NCBI GenBank assembly: GCA_031378125.1
Contig: JANNDW010000284.1
Location: forward strand, 1-18,947
Origin: LGRD01 sp031378125
GTDB taxonomy: Bacteria; Pseudomonadota; Gammaproteobacteria; Burkholderiales; Burkholderiaceae_C
Length of the DNA stretch: 18,947 bases
Reading direction: 5' to 3'
Under the pieces are notes generated by a model that made no database searches, had not been told where the DNA came from, and was given only the letters and a program-made list of their open reading frames with translations. Shown piece after piece: positions 1 to 7,122 of the stretch (the first letter of the stretch is position 1; each line of letters begins with the position of its first letter). Made by a program: the position numbers and the translations under genes.

Positions 1-84
1 GGCTGGCGGCAGCGGATGCGGCACGAACGCGCGCACCTTTTCACCCAGGGTGGTGGTGGTGACGTAGGTGCCTGTGGTGCGCAT
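1..84 (-). CDS. Fic-family protein, N-terminal fragment (runs off the left edge)
   Basis: Only the first 28 codons lie in the window. They read MRTTGTYVTT, then a short Thr-rich stretch, then GEKVRAFVPHPLPP. The TGxYVTxxxxGExVRAFVPxPLPP pattern is the usual opening of large Fic/DOC proteins (about 370 aa), which carry an N-terminal Fic_N domain before the HPFxxGNGR catalytic loop. Family members transfer AMP or other phosphate-containing groups to target proteins. The catalytic domain lies outside the window, so activity cannot be judged. I chose the ATG at 84 because the family pattern begins there; no clear Shine-Dalgarno precedes it, and an in-frame TTG lies 21 bases further upstream. It is on the same strand as, and downstream of, the recombinase gene, separated by 220 bases. 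Confidence 0.72.
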   Translation of the reverse strand, partial: MRTTGTYVTTTTLGEKVRAFVPHPLPPA

Positions 85-110
85 GGTGTGAAAGAGGCTT
101 TTCAAGGTGG

Positions 111-144
111 CGCCACATCTTAAAACATTCTTTAATTTGTGGCG
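111..144. promoter_or_regulatory. 7-bp inverted repeat flanking an AT-rich core upstream of the fic gene
   Basis: CGCCACA (111-117) and TGTGGCG (138-144) are perfect inverted copies around a 20-base core that is about 85% A+T, in an otherwise GC-rich region. It lies 27-60 bases before the fic start codon, where promoter and operator elements would be expected. No good -35/-10 pair could be assigned. An operator or recombination site is an inference from symmetry and position only. Confidence 0.4.
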
Positions 145-304
145 AGCCTACGAAAGAGCGCTTGCATAGGTCTGCATGGGGCACTCACCATCATCGTGGC
201 AACCACGACGATCGATCAGTGAGCGCGTGCGACGCCCAGCGCCCCACCGTTCGTGGCACTGAGCCTCCGCAGCGCGGCCGTTGACATCGCCCAGACCATC
301 CGGC
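145..304. other. Intergenic sequence between recombinase and fic, with one small hairpin
   Basis: No gene is visible here. At 194-208 there is a 6-bp perfect stem (TCGTGG/CCACGA) with a 3-base loop, about 100 bases beyond the recombinase stop. It lacks a following T-run on either strand, so it is not a convincing intrinsic terminator. Confidence 0.4.
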
Positions 305-1252
305 TCAGATGGCGATCCGCTCAACCTCGTCGAGCTTAATCTGGTCGCCGCGCCGATCGTAGAGGCCTGTCGTTCGCGACGACTCGTGGTTGGCCATCTG
401 CTGCGCGATCTCCAGGCGCCCGCCGTTCTTCAGGTACTCGGTGATGCCGGTCGCTCGAAAGCTGTGGCACCCGATGTGCGTGCGAATGTCGGCAGCCTCA
501 ACACGCCGACAGATCATGCGGTACACGTCGGCCTGCCGCATTGGCTTCGTCGACAGCGCAGCGCCGGGGCCCTTCGCCGTTCGAAAGAGGAAGCCCTTGG
601 CGTCGTCGAGCCCGGCGCCATCGACATAGGCGTGCATGTAGTCCTCCAGGTTGTGGTGGCACGGCATCTCGTGCAGCTTGCCGCCCTTCTCGTGCAGCCG
701 AACCCAGGTGCGGCGCCGCTGCACGTACACATCCTCCAGCCGCATCTGCACCGCGGCGCCCACCCGCGCAAACGTGTAGACCATGAGCCCGATGAGCGCG
801 CGGTCCCGAAGACCGATGATCGTGTCGGTCTCGATCGAATCATTGAGCGCCCGCACCTCCTCGGCCGACAAGACCGGCGTCTTGCCCTTTTTGAGGGAGT
901 AACTCGGACCTCGCACCGATGCTGCCGGATTGACCGGCATCACCTGGCCGACGACCAACCAATCGAACAACGTGCGCAGGGCCGCGAGTCGCTGCTTCAC
1001 CGATGGCGCTGCAAGCTGCAGTTGCTCGATGTAGACCGCGACATGCACGGGCTCGATCTGCTTCAGCGCCGCGATGCCGCGCGCCTCGCACCACCTCGCG
1101 AATTCAACGCCGGCCGGTGCATACGCCTTGCGCGTGTTGCGGTTGCGAATGTTCGCGGTGAAGAACTGCAGCGTGCGACGCGCCGCCGCAGGGTCCGGCG
1201 CATACAACGCCGGCAGGCTGTCGCTGAGGGGCGCCACCCTATAGTTCGTCAT
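305..1252 (-). CDS. Tyrosine recombinase / site-specific integrase
   Basis: This 315-aa protein has the full tyrosine-recombinase layout: a SAM-like N-terminal core-binding domain (about residues 20-110) and a catalytic domain (about 125-315). The active-site set is present: R163 (YTFARVG), K189/K192 in the beta-hairpin (EKGGK), H263-x-x-R266 (CHSFR), H289 (ANHES) and nucleophile Y298 (TGLYDRR). It should therefore be able to cleave and rejoin DNA. Its substrate is unknown. The length and lack of an extended arm-binding domain resemble XerC/D-like or transposon recombinases more than large phage integrases. The start at 1252 is supported by GGAGG seven bases upstream (1260-1264). A promoter and a perfect palindrome lie directly upstream. 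No excisionase gene is adjacent. Confidence 0.95.
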   Translation of the reverse strand: MTNYRVAPLSDSLPALYAPDPAAARRTLQFFTANIRNRNTRKAYAPAGVEFARWCEARGIAALKQIEPVHVAVYIEQLQLAAPSVKQRLAALRTLFDWLVVGQVMPVNPAASVRGPSYSLKKGKTPVLSAEEVRALNDSIETDTIIGLRDRALIGLMVYTFARVGAAVQMRLEDVYVQRRRTWVRLHEKGGKLHEMPCHHNLEDYMHAYVDGAGLDDAKGFLFRTAKGPGAALSTKPMRQADVYRMICRRVEAADIRTHIGCHSFRATGITEYLKNGGRLEIAQQMANHESSRTTGLYDRRGDQIKLDEVERIAI

Positions 1253-1273
1253 GCTGTCGCCTCCAGGCCTTCA

Positions 1274-1299
1274 TGATTGATAACGTCCTTTATCAATCA
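1274..1299. promoter_or_regulatory. 10-6-10 perfect palindrome overlapping the recombinase promoter
   Basis: Arms TGATTGATAA (1274-1283) and TTATCAATCA (1290-1299) are exact inverted copies around a 6-base spacer (CGTCCT). The right arm overlaps the predicted -10 of the recombinase promoter and the left arm covers the likely transcription start. This suits an autoregulatory operator. The geometry, two about 10-11-bp arms with a 6-bp spacer, is also that of a tyrosine-recombinase core site such as dif. Confidence 0.6.
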
Positions 1300-1316
1300 C
1301 AAGGCGAAGACGTCAA
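1289..1316 (-). promoter_or_regulatory. Predicted sigma70 promoter of the recombinase gene
   Basis: On the minus strand, TTGACG (1311-1316; 5/6 to the -35 consensus) is followed after 16 bases by GATAAA (1289-1294; 4/6 to the -10 consensus). The -10 sits inside the palindrome at 1274-1299, so a protein bound there would block transcription. The spacing to the start codon allows a leader of about 30 bases with a GGAGG ribosome-binding site. Confidence 0.5.
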
Positions 1317-1712
1317 CCGACTCGGCGCCGTACCCGATACCTCGGGTTCGTATTGCATCGAGGCACGCCAGAACGGTGTGGCTCAGATCCGGCAAGAACT
1401 CGCGCATGCGTCACGGTGAACCAGGCGTTCCGCGGCCCGGATCGACTCGAGGTACCACTCAGCATCTGGCCGCGAGTGGTCGCTCAGCAGCGTGAGGAGC
1501 CGGTCGCCGCCAGCCCTTGAACTCACGGTCTTGGACACCTTGCAGTCGTTCAGGCGCGCACCAGCAGGCGCCACCACCGGCCGCTTACAGGGATACCGCT
1601 GACATAGCCAGTGACCGTGGAGGCGGCTGGGGCCGACGCGCGGCGGCCGGCGCCAAACATCGTCCGGGCCAGATCGAACGACCGCTCCTCTTCGGCCCGA
1701 CGGGTCGCTGCC
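1317..1712. other. Unrecognised stretch between recombinase promoter and IS
   Basis: Several frames are open here, as expected in GC-rich DNA. The longest minus-strand frame (1383-1865) crosses the IS boundary, so it cannot be an ancestral gene as it stands. Its downstream part (about 1383-1540) contains a plausible-looking stretch, LLTLLSDHSRPDAEWYLESI, that I do not recognise. No ribosome-binding site or start codon supports a separate gene. It may be the remnant of a gene. Confidence 0.35.
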
Positions 1713-1716
1713 GACC
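1713..1716. repeat. Target-site duplication, left copy (GACC)
   Basis: GACC directly precedes the left inverted repeat and recurs directly after the right one at 3400-3403. This marks 1717-3399 as a complete transposed unit. Confidence 0.85.
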
Positions 1717-3399
1717 GAGGCTGTGTGAGAACTGCTCTTTGGACCTGGCCTCGGCCGAAGGAGCAATTGCACTTGGAATTGGGCTCTTTCGCCATCCAGT
1801 GCGTTCAATTCGTCGATATGCGCGTCTTGGGAGTGAACCTGGCTGGTTTCACCCGATTTAGTCATAAAAAAGCGCTCACGCGCCCGCCAACCTCATCGCC
1901 TTCATCGTTTTGGCAATACCAAGCACGCTAATCACCCGCTTGAGGTTGTATGCCAACGCGTGCAGGTTGATTTCAGTGGGCACGTGCACGAGCGTCTTCA
2001 TCAGGAAGTGCACTGATCCCATCCAGTGCTTCAGTGTTCCGAAGACGTGCTCGATGGTTCGTCTTCGGATCTTCATCGCATCAGGCTTTCGATCCAACCG
2101 GGCCTGCATGGTGTCCAGCACTGCCTCGTGCTCCCAGCGTCTGACCCGGCGCTCCTGGCCGGTCGTGCATTGCGCCTTGATCGGGCACTGCGGGCACACA
2201 GAGGTGTAGTACGTGTCGATGCGCATGCCGTTCTCGACACTTGAGTGGTGCCTGGGCAGCCGCTGACCGGCGGGGCATTGGTACTCGTCGTCTCGGCTCA
2301 TGTAGATGAAGTCCGCTTTGCTGAACCGGCCTTCAGCCTTCGAGTTGGACGTCATCGGCTTGGGCACGTAGGTCTTGATGCCTGCTTGCTCACAGGCCAG
2401 GATCTCCGGGCCCTTGAAGTAACCCCGGTCGGCGATGAGTTCGATCTCTTCTTTGCCCACCGCTTCTCGCGAGCGCTGCGCCATCGACCACAGGCTGCCC
2501 CGGTCATGGCCTTCGTTGATCACCTCGGTGGCAACGATCAAGTGGTGCTTGGTGTCGGCCGCCACCTGCACGTTGTAGCCCACCATGCCGGTGCCGCGCC
2601 CGCTGGTGGCGATCGAACGTGCATCTGGATCCGTCTGAGACAACTGTTGGTCAGGCTGCTTGGCCAGCTCGACCTCAATGTCCCGCAGGTGCTGCATTTG
2701 CTTGAGCAGCTTGACCAACTTGTCTTGCAGCCTGGTGGTCTTGGCTTGCAGATCCACCGGCTGCGTGCGGTCCGCGGTGTCCAGTGCAGCCATGTAGCGC
2801 GCAATGCTCTCTTCGGCCTGCTGCATGCGCTTGGCCAACTTGTGAGGCGTGAAGTTGCGGTCGCGGTTGTTGACCGCTTTGAACTTGCTGCCGTCCACGG
2901 CCACGACACCCTGCGACAGCAGCTTGAGTTGCCGGCAGATCGACACGAAATGGCGGAAGACGTTGCGGATGCCGGCAGGGTTGTCGTGGCGGAAGTCGGC
3001 AATCGTCTTGAAGTCTGGTCCAAGGCGCCCGGTCAGCCACATCAGCTCAACGTTGCGTTGGCACTCGCGTTCCAGGCGCCTGCTGGATTGAACACGGTTG
3101 AGGTAGCCGTAGATGTAGATCTTCAGCAGCACTGCCGGGTCGTAAGACGGGCGGCCAGTGGACGCGGGCGTCGTCCCCTTGAAGCCCAGCGCGGACAGAT
3201 CAAGCTCTTGGACAAAGGCATCGACAACCCGTACCGGATTGTCCTCAGTGATGAAGTCGTCCAGACATTCCGGAATCAGCGTGACTTGGCTTCGATCCAA
3301 CCCTTCGACAAAACGCGACATACCGACTCCTGTGCTCGATATGTCTTCGAACTCTACGGATCTGAAGGCGCCACAGGAAGGGGGTTTTCACACAGCCTC
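1717..3399 (-). mobile_element. Complete IS1182-family insertion sequence (1683 bp)
   Basis: The ends are GAGGCTGTGTGAGAAC (1717-1732) and, read inward from the other side, GAGGCTGTGTGAAAAC (3399-3384): 15 of 16 positions match. Both ends are flanked by GACC. A single full-length transposase gene occupies the interior on the minus strand. Intact ends, duplication and reading frame indicate a recent and potentially active insertion. Removing the IS and one GACC restores a continuous site, GGTCGCTGCCGACCC, which occurs undisturbed at 13527-13541 on the opposite strand. The element therefore entered a member of a dispersed intergenic repeat. Confidence 0.93.
1876..3321 (-). CDS. IS1182-family transposase
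   Basis: This 481-aa protein catalyses transposition of the surrounding element. It has the N-terminal DUF772-type domain (about residues 15-120; TGRPSYDPAVLLKIYIYGYL), then a DDE catalytic core: D143 in AVDGSKFKA, D298 in IADRGYF and E424 in RRTIEHVFGTLKHWMG. A coiled-coil-like insertion (about 165-220) lies between the first and second aspartates. A Cys cluster (C349, C376, C379, C385) matches the zinc-ribbon insertion typical of this family. The length is normal and the frame uninterrupted. AGGAG five bases before the ATG at 3321 supports the start. Confidence 0.96.
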   Translation of the reverse strand: MSRFVEGLDRSQVTLIPECLDDFITEDNPVRVVDAFVQELDLSALGFKGTTPASTGRPSYDPAVLLKIYIYGYLNRVQSSRRLERECQRNVELMWLTGRLGPDFKTIADFRHDNPAGIRNVFRHFVSICRQLKLLSQGVVAVDGSKFKAVNNRDRNFTPHKLAKRMQQAEESIARYMAALDTADRTQPVDLQAKTTRLQDKLVKLLKQMQHLRDIEVELAKQPDQQLSQTDPDARSIATSGRGTGMVGYNVQVAADTKHHLIVATEVINEGHDRGSLWSMAQRSREAVGKEEIELIADRGYFKGPEILACEQAGIKTYVPKPMTSNSKAEGRFSKADFIYMSRDDEYQCPAGQRLPRHHSSVENGMRIDTYYTSVCPQCPIKAQCTTGQERRVRRWEHEAVLDTMQARLDRKPDAMKIRRRTIEHVFGTLKHWMGSVHFLMKTLVHVPTEINLHALAYNLKRVISVLGIAKTMKAMRLAGA

Positions 3400-3403
3400 G
3401 ACC
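3400..3403. repeat. Target-site duplication, right copy (GACC)
   Basis: GACC directly follows the right inverted repeat and matches 1713-1716. Confidence 0.85.
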
Positions 3404-3877
3404 CGTTGCAGACCGAGGCGATTTCCAGAGCCAATGACCGGTCCACCCAGGTGGCGGGCGTTCGCCGACCCGTGGCGAAAACAGGATGAAAGCAAGCGGT
3501 CATTCGAGGGTGATTACCGGCGGCGGCGACGAAGTCGCAGCCCAACTGCCGCTCTTGATCGGTACGACGGTGCACGCACGACCCACGGGGTTAGTTCGAG
3601 TCAGCGCGTCCGATGTCAGCAATGTGGCGCATTGCGATCGCTTGCCCGACGGCTCTCATTGGCAAGACTCGACCAGGAGCGTCCACATGACGATGACCGT
3701 ATTCGGAAGTCGCAACGGATCTCGTGCGACTTGAATCCGAAGAACGGCGACCGTCGCAGCCGTATCCCGGCAAAACCGATCACTCCACTTCGTAGCAGTG
3801 CAAACCTGCAATCGACACAATCTTCCGGCGCGGTGCCTTCTTCGCCTGTTTGCCCCAACGCTGTTTGCTCCAGCGCA
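3404..3877. other. Intergenic sequence between the IS and the USP cluster
   Basis: I find no convincing gene. The part nearest the IS is degenerate repeat-type sequence: AAGCGGTCATTC at 3494-3505 recurs inverted at 11621-11632, and the IS target itself matches 13527-13541. The part nearer the USP cluster contains short open frames on both strands without ribosome-binding sites. One minus-strand frame ending at 3780 could encode a basic 32-residue peptide starting at 3878, but its start codon overlaps the predicted -35 element of the cluster promoter. Confidence 0.45.
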
Positions 3878-3906
3878 TCGACACTTCAAGGGATCGCCTG
3901 TATAAG
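3878..3906 (+). promoter_or_regulatory. Near-consensus sigma70 promoter of the USP cluster
   Basis: TCGACA (3878-3883; 5/6 to TTGACA) and TATAAG (3901-3906; 5/6 to TATAAT) are separated by the optimal 17 bases. Transcription would begin near 3913, giving a leader of about 57 bases before the USP start at 3970. I found no TTGAT-N4-ATCAA (FNR/ANR) site nearby, so any oxygen control would need another factor. Confidence 0.6.
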
Positions 3907-3969
3907 GGTCTTAAGGCGCAAGCATGTACTGTTGCGTAGGTAACGCGAGTCTCAGGCTGGGCACCCTCA

Positions 3970-4392
3970 ATGAAAATCATCTTCGCTGCCGATGGCAGCG
4001 AGTACACGAAGAAGGCCTTGGCCTTCCTCGTCACGCACGAGAACCTGGCCGGTGCCGAAGACGAACTGCTGGTCTTGAACGTGCAGCCCCGCGTGCTGCT
4101 CGGCATGCGGCCGATCGTCAGCCCCGACCTCGTCAACGACTTCCACCGCGACGAGGCCAACAGCGTCCTGGATCCGATCAAGAAGTTCCTGGACAGGCAC
4201 CCGATTCGCTACCGCTGCGAATGGGTCGTGGGCGCACCGGCTGCGGAAATCGTGGCGGCCAGCAAGAGCGCGAAGGCGCAACTGATCGTGATGGGCACCC
4301 ACGGCCACAGCCCCATCGGCCAGATTCTGATGGGCAGCGTGGCACAGCGTGTGGTCGCCGAGTGCGACGTGCCAGTGCTGCTGGTCAAGTGA
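3970..4392 (+). CDS. Universal stress protein (single USP domain)
   Basis: This 140-aa cytoplasmic protein is a single UspA domain. It opens with a beta-strand and D8 (IIFAADGS) and ends with the ATP-binding signature G-2x-G-9x-G-S: G109, G112, G122 and S123. It is therefore predicted to belong to the ATP-binding USP class. USP proteins are dimers induced by starvation, oxygen limitation and other stresses; biochemical targets are mostly unknown. It is the first gene after the strong predicted promoter. The start fits the family N-terminus, but the Shine-Dalgarno is weak. A 102-base gap without an obvious terminator separates it from the dehydrogenase gene. Confidence 0.93.
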   Translation: MKIIFAADGSEYTKKALAFLVTHENLAGAEDELLVLNVQPRVLLGMRPIVSPDLVNDFHRDEANSVLDPIKKFLDRHPIRYRCEWVVGAPAAEIVAASKSAKAQLIVMGTHGHSPIGQILMGSVAQRVVAECDVPVLLVK

Positions 4393-4494
4393 CGTGAACG
4401 GCCCTGTTGCCGGCGCGCTTGCCTTGGCCACCGTGCACTGCCCCGAAAAGCAGGGCGACCTCTAGTTCAGACGCATTCATCCAAGGACTCAGTC

Positions 4495-5526
4495 ATGACC
4501 AAAATGAAAGCCGCCGTCGTCCACAGCTTCGGCCAGCCCTTGACGATCGAAGAGGTCGATGTGCCCACCGTGCCCGCAGGGCAAGTGCTGGTCAAGGTAG
4601 TGGCCTCGGGGGTGTGCCACACCGACCTGCACGCCGCTGATGGCGATTGGCCGGTGAAGCCCACGCTCCCGTTCATTCCCGGCCATGAAGGGGTGGGGTT
4701 TATCGCCGCCCTCGGCGCGGGCGTGAAGGGCATCAAAGAGGGCGACCGCGTCGGTGTGCCCTGGCTGCACACTGCCTGCGGCCGCTGTGAGCACTGCATC
4801 ACCGGCTGGGAGACCCTGTGCGATGAGCAGCAGATGACCGGCTACACGGTCAATGGCGGATACGCCGAATATGTGCTGGCCGATCCTGGCTATGTCGGGC
4901 ACTTGCCCGCCCAGATCAGCTTTGCCGCCATCGCGCCAGTGCTGTGTGCCGGGGTGACGGTCTACAAGGGTTTGAAGGTGCTCGATTGCAAGCCCGGCGA
5001 CTGGGTCGCCATCTCGGGCATTGGCGGTCTCGGCCACTTCGCCGTGCAGTACGCCAAGGCAATGGGTTTTCATGTGATCGCGGTGGACATCGACGACGCC
5101 AAGCTGGCCCTGGCCACCAAGCTGGGCGCCGACATGGTGATCAACGCTGCGAAGCAAGACCCGGTGGCCGAAGTGCAGCGCACGCTGCACGGTGCGCATG
5201 GCGTGCTGGTGACCGCGGTCTCGCGCAGCGCTTTCTCCCAGGCGCTCGGCATGTTGCACAAGCGCGGCACGATGTCGCTGGTGGGCCTGCCGCCGGGCGA
5301 CTTCGCGTTGCCGATCTTCGATGTCGTACTCAACGCCAAGACGGTGCGCGGCTCCATCGTCGGCACCCGCAAGGATCTGCAAGAGGCGCTCGAGTTCGCC
5401 GCTGAAGGTAAAGTGCATACGGTTTACAGCGAAGACAGCCTCGACAACATCAATGCGGTGTTCGCCCGCTTGCGCAGCGGGGCCATCGACGGCCGCGTCG
5501 TGATGCGCATTGCGCAGGGCGAATGA
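4495..5526 (+). CDS. adhP: Zinc-dependent alcohol dehydrogenase (AdhP/AdhA type)
   Basis: This 343-aa medium-chain dehydrogenase should interconvert primary alcohols such as ethanol and aldehydes with NAD(H) in the cytoplasm. Catalytic zinc ligands are C41 (GVCHTD), H64 (PGHEGVG) and C151 (VLCAGVT). Structural zinc ligands are C95, C98, C101 and C109. The Rossmann motif GIGGLG is at 175-180, and the acidic residue after beta-2 (VDID, 198-200) favours NAD over NADP. Length is normal for AdhP-like enzymes. AAGGA (4483-4487), seven bases before ATG, fixes the start. Its place in a stress cluster suggests a role in redox balancing during fermentation or low oxygen. That role is inferred from context. 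The symbol is by similarity to E. coli AdhP. Confidence 0.95.
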   Translation: MTKMKAAVVHSFGQPLTIEEVDVPTVPAGQVLVKVVASGVCHTDLHAADGDWPVKPTLPFIPGHEGVGFIAALGAGVKGIKEGDRVGVPWLHTACGRCEHCITGWETLCDEQQMTGYTVNGGYAEYVLADPGYVGHLPAQISFAAIAPVLCAGVTVYKGLKVLDCKPGDWVAISGIGGLGHFAVQYAKAMGFHVIAVDIDDAKLALATKLGADMVINAAKQDPVAEVQRTLHGAHGVLVTAVSRSAFSQALGMLHKRGTMSLVGLPPGDFALPIFDVVLNAKTVRGSIVGTRKDLQEALEFAAEGKVHTVYSEDSLDNINAVFARLRSGAIDGRVVMRIAQGE

Positions 5527-5581
5527 GCGACGCCGGGGCCGGTGCCACCGGTGATTCCATCGGTCAACCGACGCGTGCCGC

Positions 5582-6208
5582 ATGAAGTCATCACACGCCC
5601 CTGTGCACCAGATCGAGCTGCGCATCGCGTCGCTGTCCGAACTTTTCAACTCGATGGATCCCACCCCCTTCCATCATCGCGACCTGGACCGCGATGCCGT
5701 GGAGTTTTTGGAAAGCTGGGCCTTGGAGTTTCCGCCGGCAAGCCACTTTCGCATCATCGTCCACACCGAGAACATGCCGCCGGACGATCCCACGCCGCTG
5801 GTCAGCGAGGCGATGCGCAACTACTTCGACTACAAGTCGGTGCTGGCCCTGCGCAACCTGCGCTTGCTGCTGATCGAGGGACGCACGAGCCTGGTGATCG
5901 GGTTGGGTTTCCTGGCGCTGTGCCTGCTCGGCGCCGACCTGCTCGCGACCTTCACAACCAATACGTTCTTCCGATTGCTCAAGGAGAGCCTGCTCATCGG
6001 AGGCTGGGTCGCGATGTGGCGGCCGCTGCAGATATTCCTCTACGACTGGTGGCCGATCGTGCGCAGGCGAAGGATCTATCGCAACCTCGGACACGCGAGT
6101 GTGCAGGTGCTGCCGGCGAAAGCCCAGTCAGGCCTTTGGCCCAAACAATCGGACTCGTCGCCAGCCCATGCGGTGCTGTCCGAACGGTCCCCACGCATCA
6201 CGACCTGA
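5582..6208 (+). CDS. Conserved membrane protein of unknown function
   Basis: This 208-aa protein has a soluble N-terminal half with the segment LFNSMDPTPFHHRDLDRDAV (residues 21-40), which I associate with an uncharacterised proteobacterial family. Two hydrophobic helices follow: about 103-124 (SLVIGLGFLALCLLGADLLA) and 136-159 (ESLLIGGWVAMWRPLQIFLY). A basic cytoplasmic-type segment, RRRRIYRNLG, comes next. It is probably an inner-membrane protein with both termini in the cytoplasm, by the positive-inside rule. The first ATG includes the conserved IASLSELFNSMDP region, so I keep it; no clear Shine-Dalgarno is seen. The function is unknown. Its place among stress proteins and a P-type ATPase suggests membrane or ion homeostasis, which is speculative. 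Confidence 0.82.
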   Translation: MKSSHAPVHQIELRIASLSELFNSMDPTPFHHRDLDRDAVEFLESWALEFPPASHFRIIVHTENMPPDDPTPLVSEAMRNYFDYKSVLALRNLRLLLIEGRTSLVIGLGFLALCLLGADLLATFTTNTFFRLLKESLLIGGWVAMWRPLQIFLYDWWPIVRRRRIYRNLGHASVQVLPAKAQSGLWPKQSDSSPAHAVLSERSPRITT

Positions 6209-6217
6209 AGGATGCGC

Positions 6218-6244
6218 ATGAGTGAAGTCCCATGCGCCTGTTGA
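6218..6244 (+). promoter_or_regulatory. Eight-codon mini-ORF overlapping the next start codon
   Basis: ATG at 6218 has a good Shine-Dalgarno (AAGGA, 6208-6212, spacing 5) and encodes MSEVPCAC before a TGA at 6242-6244. The start of the ketopantoate-reductase-like gene (6232) lies inside it in another frame and has only a weak GAAG at spacing 4. The arrangement would allow translational coupling. No experiment or conservation supports it here. Confidence 0.35.
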
Positions 6245-7122
6245 TCTTCGGCGCCGGTGTGCTGGGCAGCTTCTATGCCCTGAAACTCCTGGCTTGCGGA
6301 CACGATGTGACGGTCCTTGCCCGCGGCCGCCGGGCTTCACAGCTTCGGGCCGGTGGTCTCGTTGTGCAGGAGCACGGGCGCATCTACCGGCATGCGCACG
6401 TCAGTGTCATTGAATCGCTGGAGCCGGAAGCGGCCTGCGACTATGTATTGGTACTGGTCCGCAATGACCAGGTCGAGTCGGTATTGCCTTCGTTCGCCGC
6501 GAGCAAGGCAACACCCTGGGTCGTGTTCATGTTCAACAACGTGATCGGGCCCGAACGATTGATCGAGGCGCTCGGCCGCGAACGTGTGTTGCTGGGCTTT
6601 CCGGGTGCGGCGGGCGAGCGAGCCGCCGACGGGAGTGTCGTGGCCACGGTCCTGCCCGCGCTGATGCAAATGACCACGTTCGGTGAACTCGACGGCCGCC
6701 TCACGCCGCGCCTTCGGCGGCTCGCGGCTGCGCTGAGGGAGGCAGGCTTTCCCACGGCACTGTCGAGAAACATGGACGCCTGGCTGAAGACCCACGTCGC
6801 CGTGGTGAGCCCGATCGCCGATGCGTTTTATGCCGCGGGCAACGACCTGAAGGCGCTGGGCCACAGCAAACCCCGCGTCATCGCCCTGTTGCACACCATC
6901 CGCCAGGCCTTCGCGGCGCTGCGCGCGCAAGGCATCCCCGTCACCCCTGCGAGGCTGCGTGGCCTTGAATTCTTGCCCGATGGGCTGCTCGTTCGTGCTT
7001 GCCAATGGGCACTGTGCACCTCGTATGCCGAGCTGATCGTTGCGCGCCACGCGACGGTGGCGCGCGAGGAGATGACGGCTTTGTCCGGGCAGCTTCGCGT
7101 GTTGGTAGGGCAAGCGCCGTGA
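6232..7122 (+). CDS. Ketopantoate reductase-like (ApbA/PanE family) oxidoreductase
   Basis: This 296-aa protein has an N-terminal Rossmann domain with GAGVLG at 7-12 and the ApbA/PanE fold. FNN (101-103) matches the family's conserved asparagine region, and K186 in WLKTHV matches the catalytic lysine position of PanE. PanE reduces 2-dehydropantoate to pantoate with NADPH for coenzyme A synthesis. Here the gene lies in a stress cluster rather than with pan genes, and many PanE-fold paralogues have other or unknown substrates, so I do not assign panE. R31 and R33-R34 after beta-2 (LARGRR) would suit NADPH. It overlaps the downstream ATPase gene by four bases (GTGA). Confidence 0.88.
   Translation: MRLLIFGAGVLGSFYALKLLACGHDVTVLARGRRASQLRAGGLVVQEHGRIYRHAHVSVIESLEPEAACDYVLVLVRNDQVESVLPSFAASKATPWVVFMFNNVIGPERLIEALGRERVLLGFPGAAGERAADGSVVATVLPALMQMTTFGELDGRLTPRLRRLAAALREAGFPTALSRNMDAWLKTHVAVVSPIADAFYAAGNDLKALGHSKPRVIALLHTIRQAFAALRAQGIPVTPARLRGLEFLPDGLLVRACQWALCTSYAELIVARHATVAREEMTALSGQLRVLVGQAP

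Noticed and set aside
194..208. Intrinsic terminator after the recombinase gene
   Set aside because: The 6-bp stem has no T-run on the transcribed strand.
281..1276. 331-codon plus-strand open frame opposite the recombinase
   Set aside because: It is antisense to a tyrosine recombinase with a complete active site, and its Arg/Pro/His-rich composition is typical of GC-rich shadow frames.
2245..3489. 414-codon plus-strand open frame
   Set aside because: It is antisense to the IS1182 transposase and extends past the IS boundary, so it cannot be an ancestral gene.
3555..3573. FNR/ANR box upstream of the USP cluster
   Set aside because: TTGATCGGTACGAC matches only the left half of TTGAT-N4-ATCAA and lies more than 300 bases before the predicted promoter.
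3780..3878. Small basic peptide (32 codons, minus strand)
   Set aside because: Its ATG has no good Shine-Dalgarno and overlaps the -35 element of the plus-strand cluster promoter; I found no similarity.
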